From Burkholderia ambifaria AMMD (lineage in GTDB: Bacteria > Pseudomonadota > Gammaproteobacteria > Burkholderiales > Burkholderiaceae), in contig NC_008390.1 in NCBI RefSeq assembly GCF_000203915.1, forward strand, positions 3,224,001-3,288,000: 64,000 bases of DNA, in the 5' to 3' direction. The notes under the pieces were generated by a model. The model ran no database searches, was not told the DNA's origin, and saw nothing but the letters and a program-made list of their open reading frames with translations. Both the position numbers and the translations under genes were made by a program. This document shows positions 19,003 to 27,482 of this stretch, piece after piece (the first letter of the stretch is position 1; the number at the start of each line of letters is the position of its first letter).

Positions 19003-19329
19003 TCAGACGGTGCGCCAGCCGTCGTGCACCAGCGCATTCACACGGTCGCGCACCCGGGCCAGCACGCCGCGCGCGACTTCCGCGGCCGGCCGCGACACCG
19101 AGAACGCCACATGGGCGCCCTGCCCGCTTTCCGCGCTGAGCCACAGCCGCTCGCCGCGGCGCAGCCGCAGCGTCTCGCCGTCGACCAGGAAGTAGTCTTC
19201 GACGTCGTTGCTGCGCGTCGCCCACACCGGCCCGCATTGCACGGTCAGACGCGTGCTGCGTTGCACCTTCATCGGCACGGTTTCGCCCGCCGGGATTTCG
19301 AACGTGATGCTTGAAGAAATTTCTTGCAT
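19003..19329 (-). CDS. DUF2917 protein
   Basis: A 108-residue DUF2917 protein: a small cupin-like beta fold with the conserved WATRSNDVEDYFLVDGE segment followed by LRRGERLWL. There is no signal peptide. I chose the ATG at 19329 because GGAG lies 6 bases upstream; a TTG at 19344 is possible. It is divergent from a GcvA-like LysR gene, and DUF2917 genes are often next to such regulators, so the regulator may control it. Function is unknown. Confidence 0.8.
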   Translation of the reverse strand: MQEISSSITFEIPAGETVPMKVQRSTRLTVQCGPVWATRSNDVEDYFLVDGETLRLRRGERLWLSAESGQGAHVAFSVSRPAAEVARGVLARVRDRVNALVHDGWRTV

Positions 19330-19345
19330 GATCGACTCCGCCAAT

Positions 19346-19377
19346 AAGTGCTTCGATGGCTACAATCGTAGTCACTT
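19346..19377. promoter_or_regulatory. Nested dyad in the DUF2917/LysR divergent region
   Basis: AAGTG (19346-19350) mirrors CACTT (19373-19377), and inside it CGAT (19353-19356) mirrors ATCG (19365-19368). A TACAAT -10-like box at 19361-19366 lies within. It is a plausible LysR operator and promoter for the 102-base divergent gap. Confidence 0.4.
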
Positions 19378-19431
19378 AAAGGCGCCCGACCAAACGACCA
19401 ATTTTCACGTCGATGTGAGGAAAATTAGCAA

Positions 19432-20418
19432 ATGGACCTCCGCCAGCTCCCTGCGCTGAACGCCATTCGGGCGTTCGAAGCCGCTGCACGTCACGAGAAT
19501 TTCTCGCGCGCCGCCGACGAACTCTTCGTCACGCACGGCGCGGTCAGCCATCAGGTGCGCGCGCTCGAGGAGGAGCTGGGCGTGCAATTGTTCGCGCGCA
19601 ACGGCAAGCGGCTGTGCCTGACCGGCGCCGGCATGCGCTACGCGCAGCAGGTGCGCACCGCGCTGATGATGCTGGCCGACGCGACGCGCGAGGTGCGGGC
19701 AAGCGACCGCGACCGGCGGCTGGTGGTGTCGATGCTGTCGTCGTTCGCCGCGCGCTTCGTCACGCCGCGCATCGGCACGTTCATCGAGCGGCATCCGGAA
19801 ATCGACGTCGAACTGCAGTCAACCAACAATCTGACCGATTTCGCGCGCGACGACGTCGACCTCGCGATCCGCTTCGGCTTCGGCAACTATCCGGGGCTGC
19901 ACGTCGAGCCGCTGTTCGACGAAGTGTTCTTTCCGGCGTGCGCGCCGACGTTGAACGGCGGCAAGCTGCCGCAGACGCCCGCCGATCTCGTGCACTACAA
20001 CCTGCTGCGCTCGGACGACGAGCTGTGGCGGCCGTGGTTCGACGCGGCCGGGCTCGACACGCTGACCGAGCCGAAACGCGGGATTCTGTATCAGGATTCG
20101 TCGAACCTGCTGCTGGCCGCGATCGAAGGCCAGGGCATCGCGCTGGTGCGGCGTTCGCTGGCGGTGCACGACCTGCTCGACGGGCGCCTCGTGCGCCTGT
20201 TCGACATCGACGGGGCGAGCCCGTGGCACTATTTTTTCGTGTGTCCGCCGCCGCTGCTGAATGCGCCGCGCGTGCAGGCATTCAGGGCGTGGATGTTCGA
20301 GGAAGTCGCGCAATTCAAGCTGCTGTGCGACGAACTGGATGCGCGGCGCGCGGCGGGGAAGACCCCCGCCGAGTGCGCGCAGGAAGGCGGATGGAAGGGA
20401 CTTAGAGCACAACCTTGA
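19432..20418 (+). CDS. GcvA-like LysR-family regulator
   Basis: A 328-residue LysR protein of the GcvA type: the winged helix at residues 5-65 reads LPALNAIRAFEAAARHENFSRAADEL, then VTHGAVSHQVRALEEELG, and the effector domain includes TDFARDDVDLAIRFGFG. The targets are unknown; the neighbouring DUF2917 gene is the obvious candidate. Its last 17 bases overlap the end of ybeD tail to tail, so convergent transcripts share an antisense stretch. Confidence 0.88.
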   Translation: MDLRQLPALNAIRAFEAAARHENFSRAADELFVTHGAVSHQVRALEEELGVQLFARNGKRLCLTGAGMRYAQQVRTALMMLADATREVRASDRDRRLVVSMLSSFAARFVTPRIGTFIERHPEIDVELQSTNNLTDFARDDVDLAIRFGFGNYPGLHVEPLFDEVFFPACAPTLNGGKLPQTPADLVHYNLLRSDDELWRPWFDAAGLDTLTEPKRGILYQDSSNLLLAAIEGQGIALVRRSLAVHDLLDGRLVRLFDIDGASPWHYFFVCPPPLLNAPRVQAFRAWMFEEVAQFKLLCDELDARRAAGKTPAECAQEGGWKGLRAQP

Positions 20419-20710
20419 CCATAGGATGGCCGGTCAAGGCGCGGTAGATGTTATCGAGCTGTTCCTGGCTCGTCGCGCGAACGGTGATCGTGAGGCCGGT
20501 GTAATTACCGCCGCTCGACACACGCTCTTCGATCTTCTCCACGTCGATCTCGTTGTCGTGAACGGCCACGACCTTGAAGATCGTGTCCTTGAATTCCGGG
20601 TGCGCCTTGCCCATGATCTTGATCGGGAAATCGCACGGAAACTCCAGCAGCGACTCCTTCCGGGTATCGATCGCGCCGGTGACCTCGATGGTTTTGGTCG
20701 GTTCGCTCAT
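20402..20710 (-). CDS. ybeD: YbeD family (DUF493) protein
   Basis: A 102-residue DUF493 protein. The core (LLEFPCDFPIKIMGKAHPEF near residues 20-40, then GNYTGLTITVRATSQEQLDNIYRAL, ending MVKVVL) matches E. coli YbeD, which is encoded beside dacA and lipB. It is thought to be a small regulatory protein with an ACT-like fold, but its role is not settled. I chose the second of two ATGs (20710), which gives a 5-base spacing from GGAGG and overlaps the dat stop as TGATG, indicating coupling to dat. Confidence 0.9.
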   Translation of the reverse strand: MSEPTKTIEVTGAIDTRKESLLEFPCDFPIKIMGKAHPEFKDTIFKVVAVHDNEIDVEKIEERVSSGGNYTGLTITVRATSQEQLDNIYRALTGHPMVKVVL

Positions 20711-21636
20711 CATTTCCTCCGGGTTAGGTCAAACTGTTCAAACTCGCGCGCTTTCGCACGCTGGTACGCGTCGTACAACGCCGCGAACACGGGGCCCGGC
20801 TTGCCGCCCTGCACGGGCAGTTCGTCGAGCGACGTGACAGGCAGGATTTCCTTCGTGGCCGACGTGATCATGATCTCGTCCGCCGAGCGCAGCTCGACCT
20901 CGCTGAGTTCGCGCGCGACGAACGGAATCCCGCATTGATTGGCCAGCTCCTCGACGAGCGCGTAGCGGATCCCCTCGAGGATCTTGTTGCTGCGCGGCGG
21001 GGCCATCAGCTCGCCGTTCTTCACGATCCACACGTTCGACGACGACCCTTCGGTCACCTTGTCGTCACGCAGCTGGATCGTCTCGAACGCATCGCGTTCG
21101 GCCGCATGCTGCGCCATCAACACGTTGCCGAGCAGCGAAATCGACTTGATGTCGCAATGCAGCCAGCGGCGATCCTCGGCCGTCACGCAGCGCACGCCGC
21201 GCGCGCGCTCGTCGTCCGACGGCAGGCGCAGCGGGCTCGTCATCGCGAACACCGTCGGCACCGCATCGGCCGGGAACGCGTGGCCGCGCTTCGCGACGCC
21301 GCGCGTCACTTGCAGGTAGACGAGCGCATTGCCGTCGGCCAGGCCTTCCGCGTTCGCGGCGACCAGGCGCTCGATCAGCGCGCGCCAGCCGGCCGCGTCG
21401 TGCGGGTTGTCGATGCCGATCTTCTTCAGGCTGCGCGCGAGCCGGTCCAGATGCTGTTCGATCCGGAACGGCACGTGCGCGCCGTCGTGCGCATAAACGG
21501 GGACAACTTCATACACGCCATCGCCGAAGATGAACCCGCGGTCGAGCACCGGCACACGGGCTTGCGACAGCGGCACCAGTTCCTCCTGCGACGACACGCT
21601 GAGGTAGACGATCGGTTCGAATTCGGCTTGGCTCAT
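20710..21636 (-). CDS. dat: D-amino acid aminotransferase (class IV)
   Basis: A 308-residue fold-type IV PLP enzyme. The PLP lysine is K164 (CDIKSISLLGN), with RGFIFGDGVYEVVPV near the N-terminus and the EGSSSNVWIV loop. The family interconverts D-alanine and D-glutamate with their oxo acids, which would feed peptidoglycan precursors; branched-chain or aminodeoxychorismate-lyase-like activity cannot be excluded from sequence. It lies between dacA (48-base gap) and ybeD (overlapping), consistent with a cell-wall-related operon. Confidence 0.88.
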   Translation of the reverse strand: MSQAEFEPIVYLSVSSQEELVPLSQARVPVLDRGFIFGDGVYEVVPVYAHDGAHVPFRIEQHLDRLARSLKKIGIDNPHDAAGWRALIERLVAANAEGLADGNALVYLQVTRGVAKRGHAFPADAVPTVFAMTSPLRLPSDDERARGVRCVTAEDRRWLHCDIKSISLLGNVLMAQHAAERDAFETIQLRDDKVTEGSSSNVWIVKNGELMAPPRSNKILEGIRYALVEELANQCGIPFVARELSEVELRSADEIMITSATKEILPVTSLDELPVQGGKPGPVFAALYDAYQRAKAREFEQFDLTRRK

Positions 21637-21684
21637 AGCTATACCAGATGGGGATGAAGTCGTGAAAACAAAGGCCCGTCGCGC

Positions 21685-22995
21685 CTACTTCTTCTTGCTG
21701 AACATCAGCAGGATCGAGTCCCAGATACGCCCGAAGATACCCGCTTCCGGCACCGGCTGCAGCGCGACGACCGGGAACTCCGACAGCGTCTTGCCGTCGG
21801 CGACGAGCTTCACGGTACCGACCTGCTGGCCTTCCGCGAGCGGCGCGATCAGCGGCGCGTTGACGTCGACTTCCGGCTTCACCTTGTCGCCCAGGCCGCG
21901 CGGCACGGTCACCCACTGGTCGCTCTTCACGCCGACCTGCACGGTGCTCTCCTTGCCCTTGTAGACGCGCGGCGTCGACATCGCCTGGCCACCCTTGAAC
22001 AGGCGCACCGCGTCGAACGCGCTATAGCCGTAGTTCAGCATCTTCATGCTGTCCTGCGTGCGCTCGCCTTCCTTCGGCTCGCCCATCATCACCGACACGA
22101 GACGGCGCTGGCCGTCGACACCCGGGATCGCGCGCTTGGCCGATGCGATCAGGCAGTAGCCGGCCGCTTGCGTGTGGCCCGTCTTCAGGCCGTCGACCGT
22201 CGGATCCAGCCACAGCAGCCGGTTGCGGTTGCCCTGGCGGATGTTGTTGTACTTGAATTCCTTCTCCGAGAAGATGCCGTAGTACTGCGGAAAATCGCGG
22301 ATCAGGTGCGCGGACAGCTTCGCGAGGTCGCCGGCCGTCGTGTAGTGGTTCGGATCGGGCATGCCGTTCACGTCGGCGAAGTGCGTGCCCTTCATGCCGA
22401 GGCGCTGCGCCTCGGCGTTCATCAGCGTGACGAACTGCCCTTCGCTGCCGCCGACCAGTTCGGCCAGCGCGATCGCGGCGTCGTTGCCCGACTGGATGAT
22501 CATCCCGTACACGAGGTCGTGCACCGACACCGGCTTGTTCGCCTCGATGAACATGCGCGACTCGTCGAGGCCGACGCGGCGCACTGCCTCGCTCGGCGTG
22601 ATGATCTGCTCCATCGAGATCTTCTTCTTGTCGAGCGCCTCGAACACCAGGTAGGCCGTCATCAGCTTCGTGAGCGATGCGGGCTCGACGCGTTCGTCGG
22701 CGTTGCCCGATGCGAGCACCGTGTTGCTCGTCGCATCGACGAGCACCCACGAGCGCGCGTTCACGCCCGGCGGCGGCACCGCGCCCGGCATGAAGGTCGC
22801 GGGCGCGCCGGTGAACTGCTCGGCGGCCGGCGCCGCGTGCGCGGCCTTGGCCTTGGCGGCCGGCTTCGCCTCGGCGACGACGATCGTCGATGCGAGCGCG
22901 ACGGGCAGCATCACGCCCAGCGCGACGTTGCGCGCGGCGGTGCCGAAGGCGATGGAAGAAGCGAGGGACTTGAGGCCTTGGGGAGACAGACGCAT
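21685..22995 (-). CDS. dacA: D-alanyl-D-alanine carboxypeptidase (PBP5/6 type)
   Basis: A 436-residue penicillin-binding protein that trims the terminal D-Ala of peptidoglycan. A signal peptide (hydrophobic about 22-42) precedes an Ala-rich segment. The active-site motifs are S107-L-T-K110, S169-G-N171 and K271-T-G273. A PBP5 C-terminal domain follows, and the end (GRIWDSILLMFSKKK) is an amphipathic membrane anchor. It is the first gene of dacA-dat-ybeD. A TATAAT on the minus strand at 23226-23221 suggests a leader of about 220 bases. Confidence 0.93.
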   Translation of the reverse strand: MRLSPQGLKSLASSIAFGTAARNVALGVMLPVALASTIVVAEAKPAAKAKAAHAAPAAEQFTGAPATFMPGAVPPPGVNARSWVLVDATSNTVLASGNADERVEPASLTKLMTAYLVFEALDKKKISMEQIITPSEAVRRVGLDESRMFIEANKPVSVHDLVYGMIIQSGNDAAIALAELVGGSEGQFVTLMNAEAQRLGMKGTHFADVNGMPDPNHYTTAGDLAKLSAHLIRDFPQYYGIFSEKEFKYNNIRQGNRNRLLWLDPTVDGLKTGHTQAAGYCLIASAKRAIPGVDGQRRLVSVMMGEPKEGERTQDSMKMLNYGYSAFDAVRLFKGGQAMSTPRVYKGKESTVQVGVKSDQWVTVPRGLGDKVKPEVDVNAPLIAPLAEGQQVGTVKLVADGKTLSEFPVVALQPVPEAGIFGRIWDSILLMFSKKK

Positions 22996-23512
22996 GATCG
23001 ATTCAGGCTGGTGGCAGAAAGTGCGGCGCGAAACGCGCAGGGTTGAACGGCAAGGCGGCGGGCGTTCCGGGCATTCGTCCGACTGCGTCGGACGGCGCGA
23101 AACGCGCCGGTTGGACTCGTGCGGACGCGTTCGGTTCGCGGCCGTCGCGAGCGGGCTGACAGGCGGCGAAACGAGCGCCGCATGGGCCCGGCCGGGCCGC
23201 GGGCGACGCGAAATGCGGCCATTATACGTGGCCGCGAACGACGTTTTCGCGAACCGTGCGGGTGGCCGCACGCGGGATTCGGGAGGATAGCGCGGCTTCG
23301 CTGCGGATAATCGCGCCCGAAGCCGCGCGAAACGCGTGCTCGGGTGCGGTGCGGGACGGGGGCGCCGCGCGGCGGCGGCGGGCATGTGCGACCGGGTTCG
23401 ACACGGTGCAATACGGTGCGACGCGATGCCGCGCGAGCGGCGGCATCGTGGTGGCGCGGCAACGCCGATGCGCGCCGCGCTACACGCATCGATGCTTCAA
23501 CGTATCAACGCT
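22996..23512. other. Long intergenic region upstream of dacA
   Basis: 517 bases with no convincing gene. The dacA-proximal part may be a long leader. It contains repeated GCGAAACG-type words in GC-rich surroundings (about 23025, 23095, 23165 and 23325), the TATAAT above, and octamer repeats at its far end. Frames that are open here have strongly biased arginine/alanine composition and are taken as chance. Confidence 0.5.
23221..23226 (-). promoter_or_regulatory. Candidate -10 element for dacA
   Basis: A perfect TATAAT on the minus strand in otherwise GC-rich DNA, 226 bases before the dacA ATG. No good -35 is found at 17 bases. Confidence 0.4.
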
Positions 23513-23517
23513 TCAAC
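23494..23517. repeat. Octamer tandem repeat at the hydrolase 3' end
   Basis: Three 8-base units, GCTTCAAC, GTATCAAC, GCTTCAAC, run up to and over the stop codon of the alpha/beta hydrolase gene. They are short enough for slippage, but any change would alter only sequence after the stop or the last bases. Confidence 0.6.
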
Positions 23518-24157
23518 GCCACGCGTCGACGATGATGCGCTTCAGCACGTGCAGCTTGCGATGGAAGAAATGCTCGGCGCCGGGGATCACGACGACCGGC
23601 AGCTCCTGCGGCCGCGCCCAGTCGTAGACCGATCCGATCGGCACCGTGTCGTCGGTTTCGCCGTGGATCACGAGCGTGTTCTCGGGCACGTCGGCGACCT
23701 GCCAGCGGCTCGCGGCCGTACCGACGAACACGATCCGCTCGATCGTCTCGCCCGCGTCGCGCAGCCGCTTCGCGACATGCGACAGCACGAAGGTGCCGAA
23801 CGAGAAGCCCGCGAGCACGAGCGGCAGCTCCGCCTGCGCCGGCTGCGCGCGCATGTGCGCGAGCACCGCGAGCAGGTCGTCGGCCTCGCCGATGCCGTTG
23901 TCATGCACGCCCTCGGTCGCGCCGACACCGCGGAAGTTGGACCGGTACACCACGTAGTTGAGCTGGACCAGCGTGCGCGCGAGCGTTTGCGCGACCTTGT
24001 TGTCCATCGTGCCGCCGAACAGCGGATGCGGGTGCGCGACGAGCGCGATCCCGCGCGGCGCGGCGCTGCCGTCGCGCACGGCATCCGGCAGGTCGACCGC
24101 GATTTCGATCTGCCCGGCCGGGCCGGCGATCAGCGACTTCTGCGTATGAACGTTCAT
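23513..24157 (-). CDS. Alpha/beta hydrolase
   Basis: A 214-residue cytoplasmic hydrolase. The nucleophile elbow is GFSFG (in VLAGFSFGTFVLS), and the acid and histidine are likely in IHGETDDTV and GAEHFFHRKLH. HPHPLFGGTMDNKV near the N-terminus marks a family common in proteobacteria with no agreed substrate. It starts 13 bases after the ferredoxin-like gene stops, so the two are probably co-transcribed. Confidence 0.85.
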   Translation of the reverse strand: MNVHTQKSLIAGPAGQIEIAVDLPDAVRDGSAAPRGIALVAHPHPLFGGTMDNKVAQTLARTLVQLNYVVYRSNFRGVGATEGVHDNGIGEADDLLAVLAHMRAQPAQAELPLVLAGFSFGTFVLSHVAKRLRDAGETIERIVFVGTAASRWQVADVPENTLVIHGETDDTVPIGSVYDWARPQELPVVVIPGAEHFFHRKLHVLKRIIVDAWR

Positions 24158-24170
24158 TCGGCCGGCCCGC

Positions 24171-24488
24171 TCAGATCTTCAGGCGATCGACGACCTTGCC
24201 GTCGCGCAGGTGCGATTCGACGATCTCGTCGATGTCGGCCTGGTCGACGTACGTGTACCACGTGCCTTCCGGATACACGACCATCACGGGCCCTTCCTCG
24301 CAGCGGTCGAGGCAGCCGGCCTTGTTGATGCGGACCTTGCCCGGCCCCGCGAGGCCGAGTTCCTTCACGCGCTTTTTCGCGTATTCCTGCATGGCCTGCG
24401 CATTGCATTGCGCGCAGCTCGGACGCTCGGCGCCCGGGTCGCGCTGATTCAGGCAGAAAAAGACGTGGTGCTGGTAGTAGGAATCCAT
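24171..24488 (-). CDS. Thioredoxin-like [2Fe-2S] ferredoxin
   Basis: A 105-residue protein of the thioredoxin-fold ferredoxin family. Cysteines C12, C25, C59 and C63 (NKAGCLDRC) fit the usual four-cysteine cluster; C28 is extra. It probably carries electrons; partners are unknown. I chose the ATG at 24488, giving MDSYYQHHVFFCLN, the normal start, rather than the Arg-rich upstream extension. A TATAAT-like -10 lies about 80 bases upstream. Confidence 0.85.
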   Translation of the reverse strand: MDSYYQHHVFFCLNQRDPGAERPSCAQCNAQAMQEYAKKRVKELGLAGPGKVRINKAGCLDRCEEGPVMVVYPEGTWYTYVDQADIDEIVESHLRDGKVVDRLKI

Positions 24489-24568
24489 GATGGTGACGAG
24501 CGGCCCGGCGCGGTGCCGGGCGGAAAGAGGGGCGATTGCCGTCGCGCGCGGCAACGGATGTGCGGACG

Positions 24569-24574
24569 ATTATA
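24569..24574 (-). promoter_or_regulatory. Candidate -10 element of the ferredoxin-hydrolase operon
   Basis: TATAAT on the minus strand, an AT-rich island in the 154-base gap between the VanZ-family gene and the ferredoxin gene. No clear -35. Confidence 0.4.
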
Positions 24575-24642
24575 ACGAGCGGCGCGCGGCGCTGCCGGCG
24601 AGCGGGCCGTGGCCGCCCTGCCCCGCGTGCCGACTCAGCGCA

Positions 24643-25794
24643 TCAGCGCCGCAGCGCGCCCGGCAGCCACGCGTGCTCGACCCGCTGGCCGAGCCAGATC
24701 AGCGCCGCGTAGGGCCAGATCCACGCGAGCCAGCGCGCGATGCTGTTGAAGTGCACGTAGCGGCCCTGCCGCCAGCCCGACAGCGTGAAGTCGAAGAACG
24801 GGTTGACGGGCAGCAGGTTGACGAGCGCCACGCAGGCCAGCAGCGCGGCGGCCGCGAGCAGCGCGCGCCACGTGGCCGGCACGCGCAACGCGACCAGCGC
24901 CGCCGCGAAGCCGAGCTCGATACCGAGCCGCGCGCCCGGCGTCGCCCACACGACGACGAGGCCGGTGCTCGACTGCATGAAGGTGGCGCCCGCCTTCAGC
25001 GCGAGCGCGGCCGCGACGAACGCGATCAGGAGTCGCACGCGCGGCGCGCCGGCGCGCATCGCGAGCGATGCGATCGCCAACGCGGCGAACAGCATCAACC
25101 CGCCGAGCACGGCTTCCCACGCGGAGTCGGACAGCCAGCCGTCGACGCGCTCGGGCCACTCGCTCACGCGCCATGCGGCCGGCAGCCACGCGAGCAGCGC
25201 GTCCTGCATCGAGCCGTCGGCGCGCTCCCACAGCGCGGCCGGCCAGTCGCCGATGCCGAACAGGAACGGCGACGGAAACAGGATCGCGAATGGCCACAGC
25301 GCGGCGAGCAGCAGCGGCGTCGCGCCGTCGTTCTCGAACCATGCGAAGCGCAGCCGGCGCAGCGCGCCGCGGTCGAGCAGCGCGCCGGTGGCCGGGGCCG
25401 CGAGCGCGGCGCCGAACAGCGCGCCGAGCGCGTTGGCCGCGAGGTCGAGATTCGACGCGACGCGCATCGGCAGATAGGTCTGCAGCGCCTCCATCGCCCC
25501 CGACAGCAGCACGCCGAGGCCACCCACGATCAGCGTCGCGGCCACGCCGCGCCAGCGCGGATGCAGCGCGAGCACGCCGAGTGCGCCGAACGGCAAATAG
25601 CCGAGCACGTTGGTCACCACGTCGAACGCGGTCACATAACGCTGCATCGGCGCGAACAGGTAGTCGAACGGCCCGATGCCGAGCGACAGCCAGCCGTCGA
25701 ACGGATACAGCGACGCATAGACGATGAGCGCCGCATACGCGGCGAACGCCTGTCGCGCGAGCGACGACGCGCGCGGCGTGACCGGCGCGCTCAT
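24643..25794 (-). CDS. VanZ-family integral membrane protein
   Basis: A 383-residue protein with about eight or nine hydrophobic segments. The N-terminal half carries the VanZ-like signature (YASLYPFDGW near residue 27, DVVTNVLGYLPFGALGVLAL). VanZ proteins are poorly understood; some give low-level teicoplanin resistance, most are of unknown role. Its ATG is 19 bases after the stop of the lipoprotein gene, so it may belong to the lipid-transport operon. The link is positional only. Confidence 0.75.
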   Translation of the reverse strand: MSAPVTPRASSLARQAFAAYAALIVYASLYPFDGWLSLGIGPFDYLFAPMQRYVTAFDVVTNVLGYLPFGALGVLALHPRWRGVAATLIVGGLGVLLSGAMEALQTYLPMRVASNLDLAANALGALFGAALAAPATGALLDRGALRRLRFAWFENDGATPLLLAALWPFAILFPSPFLFGIGDWPAALWERADGSMQDALLAWLPAAWRVSEWPERVDGWLSDSAWEAVLGGLMLFAALAIASLAMRAGAPRVRLLIAFVAAALALKAGATFMQSSTGLVVVWATPGARLGIELGFAAALVALRVPATWRALLAAAALLACVALVNLLPVNPFFDFTLSGWRQGRYVHFNSIARWLAWIWPYAALIWLGQRVEHAWLPGALRR

Positions 25795-25813
25795 CGCGGC
25801 TGCACGCTGCGCG

Positions 25814-26437
25814 TCACGGGTTGCCCGCGTACGCCTGCACGCCGACCCACGCGGCGATCTGCGACACGAGCTCGTCGCTCGCGGCCGCGAGCGCACGCGC
25901 GCCGCCGGCCGCATCGGGCGTGCTCGACGGCGCGCGCGCGACGAACGTGCGCTGGCCGAGCACCTTGCCGTCCTGCATCAGCGTCGCGCGCGCGGTGACC
26001 GCGCCGTGACTCTGCGACTCCCCGTCGAACACCTGCTCGAATTCGTTCAGGTCGACCTTCAGCGTCGGCGCGCGCACGCCGTCGGAGCCTTCGAGCACCG
26101 CGCCGCGCGACGACAGCGCGCCGCGCAGCCGCTGCGTGAGCAGTTGCGCGGGCGGTGCGGTCCAGCGGCTGTCGCGATAGACGGCCGTGCGCTGCGCATC
26201 CGCATACGTGAGGCGGTAGACGAACTTGTCGGTGTCGAGCGCGTCGGGCGCGGCGACGTCGAGCACCTTCAGCGCGGGGCCCGTGCCGGCCGTCACGACC
26301 GACGCGGCCGGCCCGAGGTCGTAGCGGACGTTCGACAGCGCGGTGCCATTGCCGGCGCAGCCGGCGGCGAATGCGAGCATCAGTATCGCGAGGGTGGTCG
26401 CGGCCGGACGCAGCGCGCGATCAAGGATTCGTGGCAT
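25814..26437 (-). CDS. PqiC-type ABC-transport auxiliary lipoprotein
   Basis: A 207-residue outer-membrane lipoprotein of the ABC_trans_aux family. The signal peptide ends in a lipobox (AFAAGC). The body has NVRYDLGPAAS and LLTQRLRGALSSRGAV with the family's beta pattern. PqiC-like proteins work with MCE proteins to move phospholipids between membranes, and this one follows an MCE gene by 89 bases. I chose the ATG at 26437, with AGGA 7 bases upstream; another ATG lies at 26452. Confidence 0.82.
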   Translation of the reverse strand: MPRILDRALRPAATTLAILMLAFAAGCAGNGTALSNVRYDLGPAASVVTAGTGPALKVLDVAAPDALDTDKFVYRLTYADAQRTAVYRDSRWTAPPAQLLTQRLRGALSSRGAVLEGSDGVRAPTLKVDLNEFEQVFDGESQSHGAVTARATLMQDGKVLGQRTFVARAPSSTPDAAGGARALAAASDELVSQIAAWVGVQAYAGNP

Positions 26438-26526
26438 GGCATGTTCCTGCATGATGTTTCCGGTTTCGATGGCGTCAGTGCCCGGCCTCGCTCCGGGCCG
26501 GGCGGTCGATGGGCTGGCGCTGCCCG

Positions 26527-27459
26527 TCATTTGCCGGCCGCACCCGAGCCCGGCCAGACGAAGCCTGCTTCGCCGGGCCCGGGCGCGGCGCCTGGCGAAC
26601 CGAACAACAGACTGCTCGGGTTGCGGCCGAGTTCACCGGCGACGTCCTTCAATTGCCGCGACGCATCGCCGACGCTGTCCGCCAGCGTGTTGAAACGCGG
26701 CAGCGTGTCGTACTGGACCCGCGCGTTCAGGTCGTTCAGCGCGACGCCGACCTGCTCCGCGGCCGAGCCGGCCTTGTTCAGGTTCGACACGAGCGGCCCG
26801 TTCGGCTGCAGCAGCGTGTTCGCGGATGCCATCGCGCGATCGACCTGGTGCATCGTCTGCGGCAGCGCGGCCACCGCCGGCGCGAGCTGCTTCGACAGCG
26901 TCGCCGCGCCGTCCGCCGCGTGCTGCAGGCTTTCGGCCGTCGCGCGCAACTGCTCGCGCATCTCCGGCGACATCAGCGCATTCGCGCTTTCCGCCGCCTG
27001 CTCGAGCTGCCGCAACAGCACGTCGCCGCGCTCCTGGATCTGGTCGAACAGGCTCGGCCGCATCGGAATCTGCGCGATCGACTTCGGCGACGACGGCAGC
27101 GGCGCCAGATCGCGGCCGGTGTCCTCGAGCTGCACGAACGCGATGCCCGTCACGCCCTGGAAGCCGAGGCTGCCGTAGGTCGACTGCGTGATCGGCGCAT
27201 CGCGGTCGACGAGAATCCGGATCCGGATCTGGCCCGGATGCGTGCGATCGAAGCCGATCGACTGCACCTTGCCGACGTCGAGCCCGCGAAAGCGCACGGC
27301 CGCATCGGGGAACAGGCCCGTCACGTTGGTGCGCGCGAGCAGGTCGTACGGCACGCGCACGGTGCGGTCGACGTTGAACCAGAACACGGTGCCCGCGATC
27401 GCCAGCGTCAGCGCGATCGTGAACAGGCCGGCCCAGAACGCATGTGATTTGTTTTCCAT
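26527..27459 (-). CDS. MlaD-family MCE protein
   Basis: A 310-residue periplasmic protein with an N-terminal signal anchor (about 8-27), one MCE domain (about 38-120; VRFRGLDVGKVQSIGFD, then GFQGVTGIAFVQLED), and a long helical, partly coiled-coil tail (about 150-280) with a Pro/Gly-rich end. Single-MCE proteins form hexameric rings that pass lipids through the periplasm. It is encoded 23 bases after the ATPase gene. The long helical tail could form a tube toward the outer membrane, as in other MCE systems. Confidence 0.88.
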   Translation of the reverse strand: MENKSHAFWAGLFTIALTLAIAGTVFWFNVDRTVRVPYDLLARTNVTGLFPDAAVRFRGLDVGKVQSIGFDRTHPGQIRIRILVDRDAPITQSTYGSLGFQGVTGIAFVQLEDTGRDLAPLPSSPKSIAQIPMRPSLFDQIQERGDVLLRQLEQAAESANALMSPEMREQLRATAESLQHAADGAATLSKQLAPAVAALPQTMHQVDRAMASANTLLQPNGPLVSNLNKAGSAAEQVGVALNDLNARVQYDTLPRFNTLADSVGDASRQLKDVAGELGRNPSSLLFGSPGAAPGPGEAGFVWPGSGAAGK

Positions 27460-27482
27460 CAGGAGATTCCTTGTCCTTGCCG

